From Sipunculus nudus (lineage: Eukaryota; Annelida; Sipuncula; Golfingiida; Sipunculidae): a stretch of 64,000 bases of DNA. The position numbers were made by a program, and so were the translations under genes. The stretch spans positions 28,149,340 to 28,213,339 of the forward strand of contig CM049322.1 in assembly GCA_026874595.1 (NCBI GenBank), read 5' to 3'. Below are positions 62,670 to 64,000 of this stretch, in pieces. The notes below the pieces were generated by a model. The model saw only the letters and a list, made by a program, of their open reading frames with translations. It was not told where the DNA came from and searched no databases. How positions within the stretch are numbered: position 1 is the stretch's first letter; every line of letters starts with the position of its first letter.

Positions 62670-63379
62670 TTTGTGAATTAGAATAAATAATGAAATATCT
62701 CTGGTCACATAACAAAAACTAAAATAAGCCGTGTTGGTGTTTGTTGAAAGGCCTCGGGAGAAGAAACATTTAATGGCAAAAGAATTAAGAATATATCTAG
62801 AGGTTAAAGATAACTTTGTGCGGCCTGAAATAATAAAATATATCTATACGGCATACTATATTGTACGGCTATGATACACCCTGTGCTATATTGAGTTATA
62901 CTAATTATTACAGTCTACACCATTATATGATATCATAAAATAATATAAAATATATTTTACAGGGCTTTGATGTGTTTCCGCCGTCTGAATCTTAATTATT
63001 ACAATTGGGACACTTGCCTCGCGTGCCTCCTGAGAGTAATGCAGTGGCGCCGGCGTAAAGAGATGTTAAACTCTACATCAAATATATTAATGTTTCAAGT
63101 TATTAAACGTGTTACACACGTATAATCGGGCTTTTCTTTGTTCTGGGTAATATATACAAATTCTGCTCATGAACAATTTGGAATAAAGGTAAGTATGTTA
63201 TACTTGGAGAATTGATGAGTTATGTTAAGCTGGACATCAGCAGCTATACATAAGGTAATGATATAGAACATGATGTAAAAAGGAAAGTAACAAGTGGACG
63301 AGTGAGAGGTTTTTTTTTATTTAATAGTAGATACCTTGCATTAGAGGTTTTATTTCTACCTGTAATTGGTCCAGCCAAT
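61633..63379. other. AT-rich sequence with a long (TA)n tract
   Basis: A pure TA tract of about 38 units lies at 62589-62664. No gene recognised in the remainder. Confidence 0.7.
62589..62664. repeat. (TA)n microsatellite
   Basis: About 38 pure TA units. Confidence 0.97.
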
Positions 63380-63640
63380 GATGTACAGTTAAAGTAATGT
63401 TTTAGCCAGGAAAAATGAGTGTACTCACACGGATTGCGGCCCTATAAGGACGAAACGTCTCTCCACAAACCAAGGGAGAGGGAGAGACCGGGCGCCATGT
63501 CTACAGCATGCAGCCAAAAGACTGGCATGCAGCGAGGAAACCTGCTACGTCACACCACCATGAATATTCATGACTACTGCCAAATCATCCCGTCTGTGCA
63601 TATATACATAATACAGGCGTAAAGCAGCCAGGCAGCTTAT
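63380..63640. promoter_or_regulatory. candidate conserved non-coding island
   Basis: A GC-richer patch with GAGAGACCGGGCGCCATG near 63481 and ACCATGAATATTCATGA near 63559, which holds the palindrome CATGAATATTCATG, a plausible paired POU-type site. A 67-codon plus frame shows no domain. Confidence 0.3.
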
Positions 63641-63849
63641 ATGTAAAGTTTATACGGATATACAATACTGTGGTTCTAGGTGTGTTTAAGAATGATTAAG
63701 TGGCCCTCTCCCGGCACGGTATGGCCCTTCCTACAGAAAGACCTGGTCTTAAATTATACTGTTATATATATATCTGCTGATCAGACGTTACGTGTCTAGT
63801 ATACACGATGTTCACGTTATACCGTTCGTTAAAGCATTCCTGTCCGATC

Positions 63850-64000
63850 ATTAAGATGGAGGCAAGGACTTTATTTCTCGAATCTCTTCTTGAGAGAAAT
63901 AAATAACGCCGCCTGTATGATAAATTGACAAGCTGCTATTTTCTGTATCTGGTGGTGGATGGGATGCATCGCGCCGCCATCTAATATTAAAATGGTAGGT
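63850..64000 (+). promoter_or_regulatory. possible first-exon border at the window edge
   Basis: The last 40 bases read GCGCCGCCATCTAATATTAA and then AATGGTAGGT: a YY1-like GCCGCCATCT word, an ATG at 63992-63994 and GTAGGT (63995-64000), which fits a splice donor. This would be a first exon whose coding part is only the start codon. The window ends there, so the downstream exon cannot be seen. Confidence 0.2.

Overview
The window looks like non-coding, AT-rich nuclear DNA from an animal, most likely a mollusc or another lophotrochozoan. No protein family could be recognised in any frame. The evidence for the host group is indirect: dozens of long pure (TA)n tracts with (CT)n/(GA)n/(CA)n partners, a tRNA-derived SINE-like copy, and above all elements with the build of bivalve pearl elements and Helentron-associated elements (short inverted ends, a core of tandem repeats, a GACG/ACGG microsatellite next to the 3' end). 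No bacterial, viral or organellar gene organisation is present. The species cannot be named from the sequence.

Layout. 1-5.5 kb: a (TTA)n tract, two minisatellites (about 66 bp x 5 and 37 bp x about 26), an inverted structure built on TATACCCCGGGGTATA, and a degenerate repeat. 5.5-9.9 kb: AT-rich DNA with microsatellites, a 30-bp x 6 repeat and a 70-bp x 3 repeat. 9.95-13.51 kb: one minisatellite of about 91 copies of a 39-bp unit, followed by a tRNA-Lys-like SINE copy. 17.1-18.4 kb: a full-length pearl/Helentron-like element (copy 1), followed by three relics that look like non-autonomous hAT-type DNA transposons (18.5, 19.9 and 20.7 kb). 22.1-22.5 kb: a set of perfect palindromes and a long hairpin. 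34.2-36.8 kb: two more pearl-like copies, the second cut off inside its GACG tract and joined to a GAGTCC/AAGTCC satellite. 39.2-41.0 kb: a 48-bp minisatellite of about 35 copies with higher-order duplication. 42.2-47.8 kb: a 5.6-kb composite array of the pearl-like family with two 5' ends, twelve core units, three 3' ends and a nested second repeat family. 48-64 kb: AT-rich DNA broken by very long (TA)n tracts and by short islands of more balanced composition.

Those islands (15.9, 29.5, 37.6, 41.4, 48.0, 49.6, 50.8, 58.6, 60.1, 63.5 kb) carry motifs usual for animal cis-regulatory DNA: a CTCF-like site, an RFX X-box, a DR1 nuclear-receptor site, full CRE palindromes and TCACGTGA E-boxes. They are the best candidates for conserved regulatory DNA or unrecognised exons. 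A few short open segments with splice-like borders (38.1, 54.8, 55.1 kb and the right edge) are listed as low-confidence exon candidates.

The longest open frames lie in the 39-bp and 48-bp arrays. They exist because the units are multiples of three without stops, and they are not called as genes. The most interesting structure is the composite element at 42.2-47.8 kb, where every internal rearrangement breakpoint that can be located falls in the same A-rich stretch just upstream of a GGTGGCGCCACC palindrome.
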